A stretch of 64,000 nucleotides of DNA. Origin: Natrinema sp031626495 (GTDB lineage: Archaea; Halobacteriota; Halobacteria; Halobacteriales; Natrialbaceae). The stretch is from positions 620,001 through 684,000 of the forward strand of contig NZ_JAMQOJ010000001.1 of NCBI RefSeq assembly GCF_031626495.1, read 5' to 3'. The notes below the pieces were generated by a model that did no database searches, was not told the DNA's origin, and saw only the letters and a list, made by a program, of their open reading frames with translations. Below are positions 32,757-41,881 of this stretch, piece by piece. Each line of letters starts with the position of its first letter. Position 1 is the stretch's first letter. The translations under genes were made by a program, and so were the position numbers.

Positions 32757-35483
32757 ATGCTTACTACGGATGATGGCCAGTTTGCCATCCTCGCCCGCCC
32801 TCCAGTGTCCGAGGAGGGTGAAATTCTCTCACCCCGAACAGATTTGGACGCGCACCTCGCCCGAGTTGGGCGGCGGATGGGGACCAGCACTATCGATCAC
32901 TGTATCGGACGTCTCCACGATTTTGGGAAGGTCACACACGAATTTCAGCAGTATATTCATCCCAACAGAGAATTCTTGGGTGATCAGTACGAGAAGAACC
33001 ACGCTCGCTTGGGCGCTATCGCCGTCTACTACGCGCTGACGGAGATGGGAATAGACGAGACCGATGCACTCGCTGCCTGCCTCGCTGTCGCCAAGCACCA
33101 CGGAACTCTCCCAGACACCGCGAACTACCTCTTCAATGTCGCGGAAACGGAGCGGACAGGCGACTCAGGGAGCTATCTCGACACACAAGTCCAGAATATT
33201 TCCGAGTATACCAGCGCTGCCGCGGACACTCTGCTTGACGCCGCGACGGATGGAACGGTCTCGTGGTCCGACCTTGAACACGCAATTACGACCGGAGTGG
33301 TCTACGAAAATATCCGAGATAACGTCTCGACAGCGAGCGTTAACAGTGGAACAAACAAATTTTTGCAAGGCGGGACACGTGTTCCCGACCCCACTGGCCT
33401 TTCAGACGACTTCTTTGGGCGAGCCCTCTCCTTCTGGGGCACACTCACATTTGCGGACAAAACAGATGCGGCGGGACTCATCGACGAGAATTCTCCATCA
33501 CTTCGCCGGGAACACCTCCCGTTGGAAACGCTCGACGAACATATCGATGAACTTCAGGATGCGACAACCGACCCACTTCAGGTCAGCCTCAACAAGCAAC
33601 GAAGCGACGCCAGACAGGAATCTATGGCACGCGTCGAAGCGTTTCTCTCCAGTTCCACACAGTTAGCTACACTCTCGCTTCCAACGGGTCTGGGAAAGAC
33701 GTACACGGTGCTCTCAACAGCCTACAAACTCCGGAATACGCGCGAGGATAACCCATCCGTTATCTACTGTCTGCCGTTCACCTCGATTATCGAGCAAACG
33801 CGTGAAGAGTTCGAGTCCGATGTCTGGGGAGCTGACCCATCCGGAAACGCGTTTACAGTCCACCACCATTTGGCGGATACTATTACCTTCCCCGACCCGG
33901 ACGATCTCCCAGAGGATACGCCGCCGCAGTCATCCGACTCGTCGCTCGCTACACTCTTGGGAGAGAGTTGGCAGTCCGGAACCGTTCTCACGACGTTCGT
34001 CCAGCTTTTCGAATCTCTTACGCGGGCGTCGAACACGCAATCGACAAAAATCCCCGCGCTCACCGATAGCATCATCATCCTCGACGAGCCACAAGCGATT
34101 CCACTCGATTGGTGGCCTGCGATCCAGAAACTCATCACAGTCCTTATCGACGAGTTCAACGCGACCGTCATCTCAACGACGGCCACGCAACCCTCGCTCA
34201 TCACGGACATGGATCTCGAGAGCTTTTCGCTTATCGAGTCGCCCGAGACGTACTTCACAAATCTGAATCGCGTCTCGTACCGGCTTGACCCCTCAGTCAT
34301 CTGGTTGGGAGCCGACCACTCGGACGGACCAAAATCCCACGAATCGGCGGCACGATACATTATCTCCGATATCACGGGTGGAGAGCAACAATCTGCGATG
34401 GCGGTTTGCAACACGATTGCAAGCTGCCGAAAACTGCTCACCAACGTTCACAAAGTCGCCGAAGAGACTAGACATACGACAACGAACATCGGTGAGGCTC
34501 TCCAGTCGTACCTCGTTCACAACGACATTGACCCAACGACAGCAGATCCGGCGGACGTCGCTTATGGAGTCCTCACACAACTGGGGTTCAACTACAACAA
34601 TGGCCGTTGGATTCCCGCCACCAATATGCAGGATACTGTCTTTCTCGGCGCGTTCAACGCACGCTACCGTCCATTCGACCGTCGCGTTTTGATGAAGATA
34701 CTCGATAACATCTCGACGACAGACGTTCCAATCGTGTTGATCGCGACACAGGCCATCGAAGCCGGAGTGGATCTCAGTTTTAGCCGAGTCTACCGTGACA
34801 TCGCACCGCTCGATAGCATCGTCCAAGCTGCGGGGCGGTGTAATCGGTCGTTCGAGTGGGGGCGAGATGGTGGACGTGTTCTCGTCTGGGCATTGTACGA
34901 TGAAGACCGGTCATCAGAAGACGACTATTCGCTTCCCAGCCAGTCCGTCTATCGGTCGTTAGGAGGTCACCTCCATCTGGTCGCATCGATACTATGTTCC
35001 CACCTAGACTGGACGTCATGGACTTCGGATGAAACTATGAACGACGTTGTGCGAGAATATTATGACGCCCTCATTGATGAACCGTTTGGCGATGAAGAAC
35101 TCGTTCAATACATTGAAAACTGTAACTGGGATGCGTTAGCAGAGCGGTCACTGATTAACACACCCTATGAGACTGTGGATGTCGTCCTTCCCATTTCAGA
35201 CACAGACCACTCGCTCGTGGATTCGGTCCGAGCAGCATTTGAAGCGGAAGATACAGGTCAGGCATACAACCTTCTCAGAGAATGTATGGAAATGAGTGTG
35301 ACTGTTTCTACATCTGGAGACACTGAATCTGTAACCCAGTTGCCCAGAATCGATGGGGAGCCGGTTGGCGCACCCGGAGTTCCAATCCGACTGGCCGCTC
35401 ACGGGTCAGTCGGTCAGTACGATCTGGATTCAGGTGGGTTCACGGCTTCTGGGTCGACTTTTCTTGATAGGTTCTCGCTGTGA
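32757..35483 (+). CDS. cas3: Cas3 nuclease-helicase (type I-B)
   Basis: 909 residues from ATG 32757, preceded by a GCAGGAG ribosome-binding site; upstream in-frame ATG 32712 lacks one. N-terminal HD nuclease: IDHCIGRLHDFGKVTHEFQQ and VAKHHGTLPD. SF2 helicase: Walker A LPTGLGKTYTVLSTAY, Walker B IIILDEPQAI, motif III STTATQPS, motif VI QAAGRCNRSFEWGRDGG. Cas3 unwinds and degrades DNA marked by Cascade. It is the last cas gene; where cas4-cas1-cas2 normally follow, the array begins about 100 bp downstream. Confidence 0.94.
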   Translation: MLTTDDGQFAILARPPVSEEGEILSPRTDLDAHLARVGRRMGTSTIDHCIGRLHDFGKVTHEFQQYIHPNREFLGDQYEKNHARLGAIAVYYALTEMGIDETDALAACLAVAKHHGTLPDTANYLFNVAETERTGDSGSYLDTQVQNISEYTSAAADTLLDAATDGTVSWSDLEHAITTGVVYENIRDNVSTASVNSGTNKFLQGGTRVPDPTGLSDDFFGRALSFWGTLTFADKTDAAGLIDENSPSLRREHLPLETLDEHIDELQDATTDPLQVSLNKQRSDARQESMARVEAFLSSSTQLATLSLPTGLGKTYTVLSTAYKLRNTREDNPSVIYCLPFTSIIEQTREEFESDVWGADPSGNAFTVHHHLADTITFPDPDDLPEDTPPQSSDSSLATLLGESWQSGTVLTTFVQLFESLTRASNTQSTKIPALTDSIIILDEPQAIPLDWWPAIQKLITVLIDEFNATVISTTATQPSLITDMDLESFSLIESPETYFTNLNRVSYRLDPSVIWLGADHSDGPKSHESAARYIISDITGGEQQSAMAVCNTIASCRKLLTNVHKVAEETRHTTTNIGEALQSYLVHNDIDPTTADPADVAYGVLTQLGFNYNNGRWIPATNMQDTVFLGAFNARYRPFDRRVLMKILDNISTTDVPIVLIATQAIEAGVDLSFSRVYRDIAPLDSIVQAAGRCNRSFEWGRDGGRVLVWALYDEDRSSEDDYSLPSQSVYRSLGGHLHLVASILCSHLDWTSWTSDETMNDVVREYYDALIDEPFGDEELVQYIENCNWDALAERSLINTPYETVDVVLPISDTDHSLVDSVRAAFEAEDTGQAYNLLRECMEMSVTVSTSGDTESVTQLPRIDGEPVGAPGVPIRLAAHGSVGQYDLDSGGFTASGSTFLDRFSL

Positions 35484-35585
35484 TGGGTTCATCGACCCCC
35501 ACAGTCTGAGCCAGAATTCGTGGTCGACGAAAATCGACGGCTGAAATCGGCGGCTTTAATCCCGAAGAAACCCGAATTAGATATG
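35484..35585 (+). promoter_or_regulatory. Probable CRISPR leader
   Basis: About 100 bp between the cas3 stop and the first repeat. It is short and only moderately AT-rich. A TTTAAT box at about 35555-35560 lies 25-30 bp upstream of the first repeat and could be a TATA element. The five identical repeats lie at this end, consistent with the leader side. No conserved leader motif can be claimed from one sequence. Confidence 0.5.
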
Positions 35586-35683
35586 GATTCAGAAGAACCC
35601 CTGTGGGTTTGCAGCATCCATTGGCCGATCCTCGACTGGCACCCGGAGTTCCGGATTCAGAAGAACCCCTGTGGGTTTGCAGC

Positions 35684-35815
35684 GTCGAGTACGATCCAGA
35701 GACCGGCGAGGTGCAGGCGGATTCAGAAGAACCCCTGTGGGTTTGCAGCGTCGAGTACGATCCAGAGACCGGCGAGGTGCAGGCGGATTCAGAAGAACCC
35801 CTGTGGGTTTGCAGC
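35684..35815 (+). repeat. Exact 66-bp tandem duplication of a spacer-repeat unit
   Basis: Positions 35684-35749 and 35750-35815 are identical: spacer beginning GTCGAGTACGATCC, then a consensus repeat. This is an intra-array duplication by unequal recombination between identical repeats, not two independent acquisitions. It is confined to the uniform leader-end block. Confidence 0.9.
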
Positions 35816-37042
35816 GCGGGCAGCGGCCACACGATGCTTGATCGCGTCTGGATTCAGAAGAACCCCTGTGGGTTTGCAGCGACAAGAAGGACGGCGCGCG
35901 TATCTGGCTGTCTCGGATTCAGAAGAACCCTTGTGGGTTTGCAGCTTGCCGAGATACTTCCCGGCCGTCTGGCCGCCACGAGATTCCGACGAACCCTTGT
36001 GGGTTTACAGCACGCTCGACTGGCGGGAGCTATTCATGTCGGCGGAAATTCAGAAGAACCACTCTCTGGTTTGCAGCGACATTGAGGACGAGGAAAATGG
36101 CTTGTGCGACGCGATATTCAGAAGATCCTCTGTTGGTTTGAAGCACTGAAACCAACTTCGAGCCCTTCCGCTGGGCTGAGATTCAGAAGAACCGCTGTCG
36201 GTTTGCAGCATACCCGGAACACAGGCGCGCCGTGACCGCTTCATTTCGATTCAGAAGATCCCTGTGGGTTTGCAGCGCGGCCGCCATGCACCACTCGACG
36301 GCCACAGGAGAGATACAAAAGAACACTCTATGGGTTTGCAGCATCGACACCCTCGCGCAAGACGTCGCATCTGCCAAGATTCAGAAGAACCCCGCGGGTT
36401 TGCAGTGCGCACGGCCACGGGACAGACCACTGCGAAACCGGATAGATTAAGAAGAACCCTTGTGAGTTTGCAGCTCTAGTCCGCGACTGCCCACGCAGAT
36501 CGGCCGGTCCGAGGTTCAGAAGAACCCCTGTCGGTTTGCAGTGACCATGCCTTTCAAATGATCTGGAATAACCAAAACAATTCAGAAGAACTCCACTGTG
36601 GGTTTGCAGCGAGCGACCGACACTCGAGAAGTTCGACGAACTCACCGAGATTCAGAAAAATCTTGTTGGGTTGCAGTTCGTACTCACCGGTTTCACGCCG
36701 GACGAGCACGCGATTCAGAAGGACTCCTATAGGTTTGCAGCGTCCCGTTCGGCAAGTCGTGGGTAGGCGACCGCTGGCAATTTAGAAGAACCTCTATGGG
36801 TTTGCAGCATGCTGTGAAGCGGGAGCAGGTTGGATGGATCAATGGATTCAGAAGAGCCCCCTGTGGGTTTGCAGCGCTGGAAAGGAATTTACCGAGGAAG
36901 ACCTCAACACGGTACCAGAAGAACCACTGTCGGTTTGCAGCACGGAAACCAACTTCGAGCTGTTCGCGTGTAAGATGTCCAGAAGAATCCCCCTCTAGGT
37001 TTGCAGCGAGAAAATGCGGACCGACCCCGATTACTTCCCCAA

Positions 37043-37105
37043 GATACAGAAGAACCTTATAGGGTGGAGGCGCTCGGGTTCGGAAGAACTCCTTAGGTTT
37101 GCAGC
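37043..37105 (+). repeat. Collapsed CRISPR unit (two decayed repeats with a 5-nt spacer)
   Basis: The repeat at 37043 (GATACAGAAGAACCTTATAG, ending GGTGGAGGC) is followed after about 5 nt by another at 37077 (GGTTCGGAAGAACTCCTTAG, ending TTTGCAGC). The normal start-to-start distance is about 65 bp; here it is 34. About 31 nt of spacer were lost, and both flanking repeats are among the most decayed. Confidence 0.8.
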
Positions 37106-39140
37106 ATCGGGGCGAAGAACGGCACAACGATCCAATTAGAGATTCAGAAGAACCCCTATGGACTTGCAGCGAGGAGGCCTCGTTCCCCGACAGTGTTCAC
37201 AGCGTGATTCAGAAGAACTCCTGTGGGCTTGCAGCATGGTCGTTCGGAAGCTCGATTTCGAGCGGACAGAGTGATTCAGAAGAATCCCTGTGGGTTTGCA
37301 GCCCAGACGCGGATGGCACACAGGAAGCCATGAGGATCAGATTCAGAAGAACCTCTGCGGGTTTGCAGCGTCGTGATCTTAGATGAGTGCGACCAAATCG
37401 AAGACGATTCAGAAGAACCCGTGTGGGTTTGGAGTATAGGGACCGTTTTAAACCCCTGTGGCACCGTCGTTGATCCAGAAGAACCCCTGTGGGCTTGCAG
37501 CGAGGTCAAGAGTACGTCGTCTGTGATCGGGGACAAGGATTCAGAAGAACCCCGATGGGCTTGCAGCGAGGAACGGCGCAACGCGGCGGCGAAACACCCA
37601 CTGATTTAGAAGAACCCCTGTGGGTTTGCAGCCTCCTGCAGGTCGACTGCTGGGGCGGTCCAGATGACGGATTCAGACGAACCTCTGTGGGTTTGCAGCC
37701 CGTATCACGATACCGAACAGGAAATCATCAAACAGATACAGACGAACCCCTGTGGGTTTGCAGCGACAACTCCGAGGGCGCAAGCGAGATCGATGACGCG
37801 GATTCAGACGAACCCTTGTGGGTTTGTAGCGTCGTGCAGTACGTGATCGAGTGGTCGGCCGCGCTCGATTCAGACGAACCCCTGTGGGTTTGCAGCAACG
37901 GGCTAGCTGCGCTCAAGTACCACCCTGAAACGATTCAGAAGGACCTCTCCGGGTTTGTAGCGCGGACCCCGAATACCTCACTCTCCCGTACAAAATCCGA
38001 TTCAGGAGAACCCCTCTGGGTTTGCAGCCAGCGTATCGAAGATGAAGTCGGTGGCAAGGAGCAGAAAGTTAGAAGAACGTTTGTCGGTTTGCAGCACCAC
38101 TGAGGGTGATCTTGGTGTACCGGACCTTGGGATCTAGAAGAACCCCTATGGGCTTGCAGCAAGGATGGGAAGACGGAAGCCCAGATCAAGCGCGAGATTC
38201 AGAAGAAATCCCCTAGGTTTGCAGCGTCGAGGTCTGGTTCGAGAAGCAGTCCCTCGCCAGCGATTCAGAAGAACCCCTGTGGGCTTGCAGCTCGGTCACC
38301 GAGGTCTATCTCGAGGTGTTTCGGGATAGATTCAGACGAACCCCTATGGGTTTGCAGCGCACACGGCCACGACACGGATCAACGCGAGAGCGGGATTCAG
38401 ACGAACCCTGTGGTTTGCAGCCGCGTCCCGTTTGTGATTCACGTCGAAGACATCGAGATTCAGACGAAACCTGTGGATTTGCAGCGTAGAACCCGGAGTT
38501 TAAGAAGGCAAAGTCGTCGAAGGATTCAGAAGAACCCCTGTGGGCTTGCAGCGAAACTTTTCAGCGCCATTATTTGGGAAAACACTGATTCAGAAGAACC
38601 CCTGTGGGTTTGCAGCGGCGATACAAAGTCGGGCTGGGTACGCGAGGCCGTTGATTCAGAAGAGCCCTTGTGGGTTTGCAGCATCAGAAAGCGTCAGCAC
38701 GAGCAGCTTGTCGACGAAGCGATTCAGAAGAACCCGTGGGTTTGAAGCGCCGTCCTTCGGAACTCGAACGGCGACCCACTCCCGATTCAGACGGACCACT
38801 CTAGGCTTGCAGCGAGAAAATGCGGTCCGATCCCGACTACTTCCGCAAGATTCAGAAGAACCTCTGTAGGCTTGCAGCGCTCAGAACCTCGAGTACGACC
38901 TAATGGCCCTGTTGATTCAGAAGAACCGTTTAGGTTTGCAACTCACGAGTGACCTCGTTACCCTTGTGGTTGACAATGTGATGCAGAAGAACCCCTCTGG
39001 GTTTGCAGTGCGTTGGTCTGTGTGGACTCGACGACGTGGCGGGATTCAGAAGAACCTCTGTGGGTTTGCAACGCCCGCGAACGAGGAGCCTATGTCTGCC
39101 TGTGCGGTCGTGATTCGGAAGAACCCTGTGAGTTTGCAGC

Positions 39141-39407
39141 CAGTGGCTCAAGGTTCGCCATGCGGAGGCACCCACGATTCGTAGTCCCTAAGGAAAATAT
39201 AAACATTGTGTCTAGAACAGTTTTGACATATTTGTGAAAATGAATTTTTGTTCGTCGCTTGACTTGCCGCACTGTGACTCGAGGAAGAGGAGGTCAGCTC
39301 ATCTACTGTATTAGAGTCATTTAGCGCTTTTATCGGTGCCAATATGTGTTTATTACTGTTCTTATCCAATAGTATTTATCCGTTCAGCACTAACGCAAGT
39401 ATGTCGC
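39141..39407. other. Distal end of the array and upstream region of the A1 gene
   Basis: After the last repeat, spacer-like sequence runs to about 39180 and then becomes AT-rich. No further repeat is recognisable. TATTTATCCGTTCAG (about 39370-39385) is a plausible promoter for the gene at 39408. Confidence 0.4.
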
Positions 39408-40112
39408 ATGGCAGACCGAATCCCACTCGAGAAGTTCACGAAGAAGATTGACACTGAAGGGATCAGCCTCATCGCGATCCCGGAAAAGAAGCTTACAGAC
39501 GGAAAGATGCCGCTCCTTTATCATACATGGGGAGATACACGTCCGCTCAAAGAGGACGCCGCGGAAGTAAGCCGTGTTAGCTATCAAGGAAAGACGTATC
39601 TGGCAGGAGATGTCGGCATCGGACACACGGATGTCCACTTCGTCCGTCGAATTCCGGTTTTTTCTGCGGGGGTACTTGGAACCCCTGAAGTACCCTTGAA
39701 AGATGGAGTAGAAAACATCCGCGCGTTCCTTACAGAGGAACGAGAACCGACACCAGATTCGACGGAGACGACCCCGCTCGAGTCACTCCTCGACGAGCTT
39801 ATCGAGGCGGGGGCGGACCCAATAGGGATCGACAAGCAGATGTCACAATGGGGGGATGAAAATCGCCTTATGCTCCGAATTTCGCTGGAACCCGGCATCG
39901 GAGTGCCAATCGTTGAACAGTATTCAGATATAGTAGTTGATGACCAAAGCTATAAAATTGACTGCATCTGTGACGCTGTCAATGGACCTGCACCTTTCGG
40001 ACGGGTCACTTTGTATGCGTCCGACAATATTGGGGGAATGGAGCCAGTCTCGATAGAGACTGGTCAGGAGGATCTCCGTGAATTCCTTCGGACAGAATTA
40101 GGCCACGAGTGA
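39408..40112 (+). CDS. Unrecognised protein family A, copy 1 (A1)
   Basis: 234 residues from ATG 39408 (MADRIPLEKFTKKIDTEG). Predicted soluble alpha/beta protein. Segments shared with the copy at 42447: an L-L-Y stretch near residue 35, then TDVHFVRRIPVFS, PLKDGVENIRAFLTEEREP, GIGVPIVEQYSDIVVD, YASDNIGGMEPVSI and LREFLRTE. No catalytic motif, membrane segment or metal site is recognised. First gene after the CRISPR array on the same strand, but with its own promoter region. Confidence 0.72.
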   Translation: MADRIPLEKFTKKIDTEGISLIAIPEKKLTDGKMPLLYHTWGDTRPLKEDAAEVSRVSYQGKTYLAGDVGIGHTDVHFVRRIPVFSAGVLGTPEVPLKDGVENIRAFLTEEREPTPDSTETTPLESLLDELIEAGADPIGIDKQMSQWGDENRLMLRISLEPGIGVPIVEQYSDIVVDDQSYKIDCICDAVNGPAPFGRVTLYASDNIGGMEPVSIETGQEDLREFLRTELGHE

Positions 40113-40542
40113 AATGGCAAAATAGATGATGGCGTAACGAATCGTCCGCTGCTATCCCGTCGGATTAGGTCCACGGCGACCACCTGATCTGGATACGCAT
40201 TGACTGGCAAGGAGAAATCACGGTTTTACGCACACAAAACGCGGTCTACCAGACTGATACGACGCACTGTATCCCAAACGTAGGTTCAATATCTCCAATC
40301 CAAGTGCGGATCTCCACGATGAGGAACTACCCTAATCGGCGGACTACTGTTATCCGAAGTGTGACCTCTGATTGACGTGCCGCTCAATAGCTTGATGCAA
40401 CAAGTGTTTCAAGCCAAATCCTCCCTTTGGACGAAAATCTGCCGAGCTTTTTGCCGTATTCTCGTCACGCCCTGACCTCCCCCGCAAACACGCGGTAGAA
40501 GGCGTCGGGTTTACGGCGCTGGTTCTACTCGTCCAGCGGGCC
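40113..40542. other. 430-bp gap, no gene seen
   Basis: Between the A1 gene and the convergent winged-helix gene. No frame has convincing coding character; a minus-strand frame at 40350-40553 has low-complexity composition. No strong repeat or hairpin noticed. Confidence 0.4.
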
Positions 40543-40995
40543 CTAGCCGTCATCGTTCCCCATGCTCATCCAGTCCTCCGCCTCAGCCACAATGGGTACA
40601 ATATGCTCATTCAGATATCGGATTAGTCCGTCGAGATTTCGTTGTGTGGTCGCATGTGCCTTTTCGAGATCGTCAAGGCGGCTCTCTAGATGATCGAGGC
40701 GGGCGTCGGTGTCGGCAAGTTCCGGCTCGGCGGTGACGGCCAAACCCTCCTCAAGTTCGCGATGTCCACGCTCGGTGAGGACACCAACCTTCATCGGGGC
40801 GACGCCCTCCTTCGTGAGCGAATCATCATAGTTGATCTCGACCAGACCGTGGTTTTCGAGTTTCGTCCACCTGTAATTGACCGCTCGGTTCGAGCAGCCG
40901 AGCTTTCGGCGTACCTCGTTCGTGGACGCCCGTGAATTGGGGGCATCCTCCAGTACGCGCATGATCTCCCGCGACTTTTCATCTAATTCCACCAT
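40543..40995 (-). CDS. Winged-helix DNA-binding protein with C-terminal coiled coil
   Basis: 150 residues. Residues about 5-75 form a winged HTH: SREIMRVLEDAPNSRASTNE, recognition helix RRKLGCSNRAVNYRWTKLEN, wing HGLVEINYDD and GVLTERGHRELEEGL. Residues about 95-140 form a heptad helix (ARLDHLESRLDDLEKAHATT) for dimerisation. MarR/PhiH1-repressor-like regulators of this type are frequent in haloarchaeal proviruses. It sits between the two copies of the A-B gene pair and may regulate them. Confidence 0.78.
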   Translation of the reverse strand: MVELDEKSREIMRVLEDAPNSRASTNEVRRKLGCSNRAVNYRWTKLENHGLVEINYDDSLTKEGVAPMKVGVLTERGHRELEEGLAVTAEPELADTDARLDHLESRLDDLEKAHATTQRNLDGLIRYLNEHIVPIVAEAEDWMSMGNDDG

Positions 40996-41881
40996 ATTAT
41001 ATCTTATTAGTAATTAGTGTAAATATCTGGTGGAGCCCGTCTACAACCGCAATCATAAGGGATCTGTTGCAGTCGACATAATGAGGAGTGTGGAACATAC
41101 TTGTGAGGACTCCACACCGAGATAACGACCCCTTCCCTATGAGAGCCCCACTCGAAGGATATTCATGAGAGAGTAGTCAGAAATAACGCGAGAGTACGAA
41201 GAATACTCCAAAAAAGTGACCTCCCGTTTGTCAACGACTTCGGGAACTATAGGATGGACACCGACAAATCTAGAGGAGCGACACTAGCGGTTAAAGAAGG
41301 AAGCCAAAGAGGTCTGGCTCTCCTGAAGGTATAGCATTGAGGGTTGGCGTGTTCTCACTCCGCGTATTTATTCCTTTGCCAGAGTGGTGAAAGGAAAGGG
41401 AGAGGGTGGAGAATACGAACCATTCTCTACCCATCCGCATATACATTAATCTCGTATCATGTAGTTCAAGATCGTTCATAAGATTATGTATACACCTCAA
41501 AATTTCATCTTAGACAGAGTAGCTGTTATTCGACTCACCCGTGATCGCCAGAAAGAGGAATCGCGATCTATCTAGGTGTGTAGAAATAGCGATGAACGAG
41601 ACGCGTTCTCTACCGCGTCACCCTCATCGACGGCGGGAGACTTGACTTTAGATGGCACGACCTACGCTCACGATAGGCCGTTCTTCGGATTCTCCGCCGC
41701 CTAAGTACCAGTTCCCCAGTTTGTATAATGCATTATACGGAGAAGGCACCGAAGCTCACCACCACTACCACACAAATTCTCTGGTATACGGATGAAGGTC
41801 TCTTCAGTGGTCGACTATATGGTAAATTGACTATTTAATAAATACACCAATAAGCAATATTCTTCTGGCATAAATTGGGAT
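40996..41881. other. 886-bp low-coding region
   Basis: AT-rich, with short GC-rich patches such as 41600-41700 (GCGATGAACGAGACGCGTTC). A minus-strand frame at 41291-41500 has no support. A perfect 16-bp palindrome lies at 41723-41738. The last 60 bp before 41882 are very AT-rich (TTGACTATTTAATAAATACA) and look like the B1 promoter. Confidence 0.4.
41723..41738. repeat. Perfect 16-bp palindrome GTATAATGCATTATAC
   Basis: A perfect AT-rich dyad with no loop. The same arms with centre CC occur at 22797-22812 (GTATAATCCATTATAC). It could be a homodimer operator or a paired divergent TATA box. Two occurrences in 19 kb of otherwise unrelated accessory DNA are more than I would expect by chance. Confidence 0.5.

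Larger units (their letters stand above)
35586..39140 (+). CRISPR. Degenerate 55-repeat type I-B CRISPR array
   Basis: I count 55 repeats of about 30 nt and 54 spacers of mostly 34-38 nt. The consensus begins GATTCAGAAG, continues AACCCCTGTG and ends GGTTTGCAGC; it resembles haloarchaeal I-B repeats. Repeats 1-5 (35586 to 35880) and the one at 38587 match it exactly. Nearly all others carry one to about ten changes, small indels, or altered 3-prime ends (TTTGAAGC, CTTGCAGC, TTTGTAGC, TTTGCAAC). Spacers 2 and 3 are identical. Between the repeats at 37043 and 37077 only about 5 nt of spacer remain. The last repeat is 39112-39140. Confidence 0.95.

Noticed and set aside
36611..36648. Self-targeting: spacer sharing CACTCGAGAAGTTC with the start of gene A1 (39425-39438)
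   Set aside because: Only 14 nt match, then the sequences diverge completely; too short for targeting and explained by common codons (L-E-K-F).
35520..39184. Long frames through the CRISPR array reading as a repeat protein (S-E-E-P-L-W-V-C-S units)
   Set aside because: The repeat-plus-spacer period is often 66 bp, a multiple of three, so repeats stay in frame by arithmetic. The between-repeat parts are unrelated spacers, frames break at every odd-length spacer, and similar peptides appear in other frames and on the other strand.
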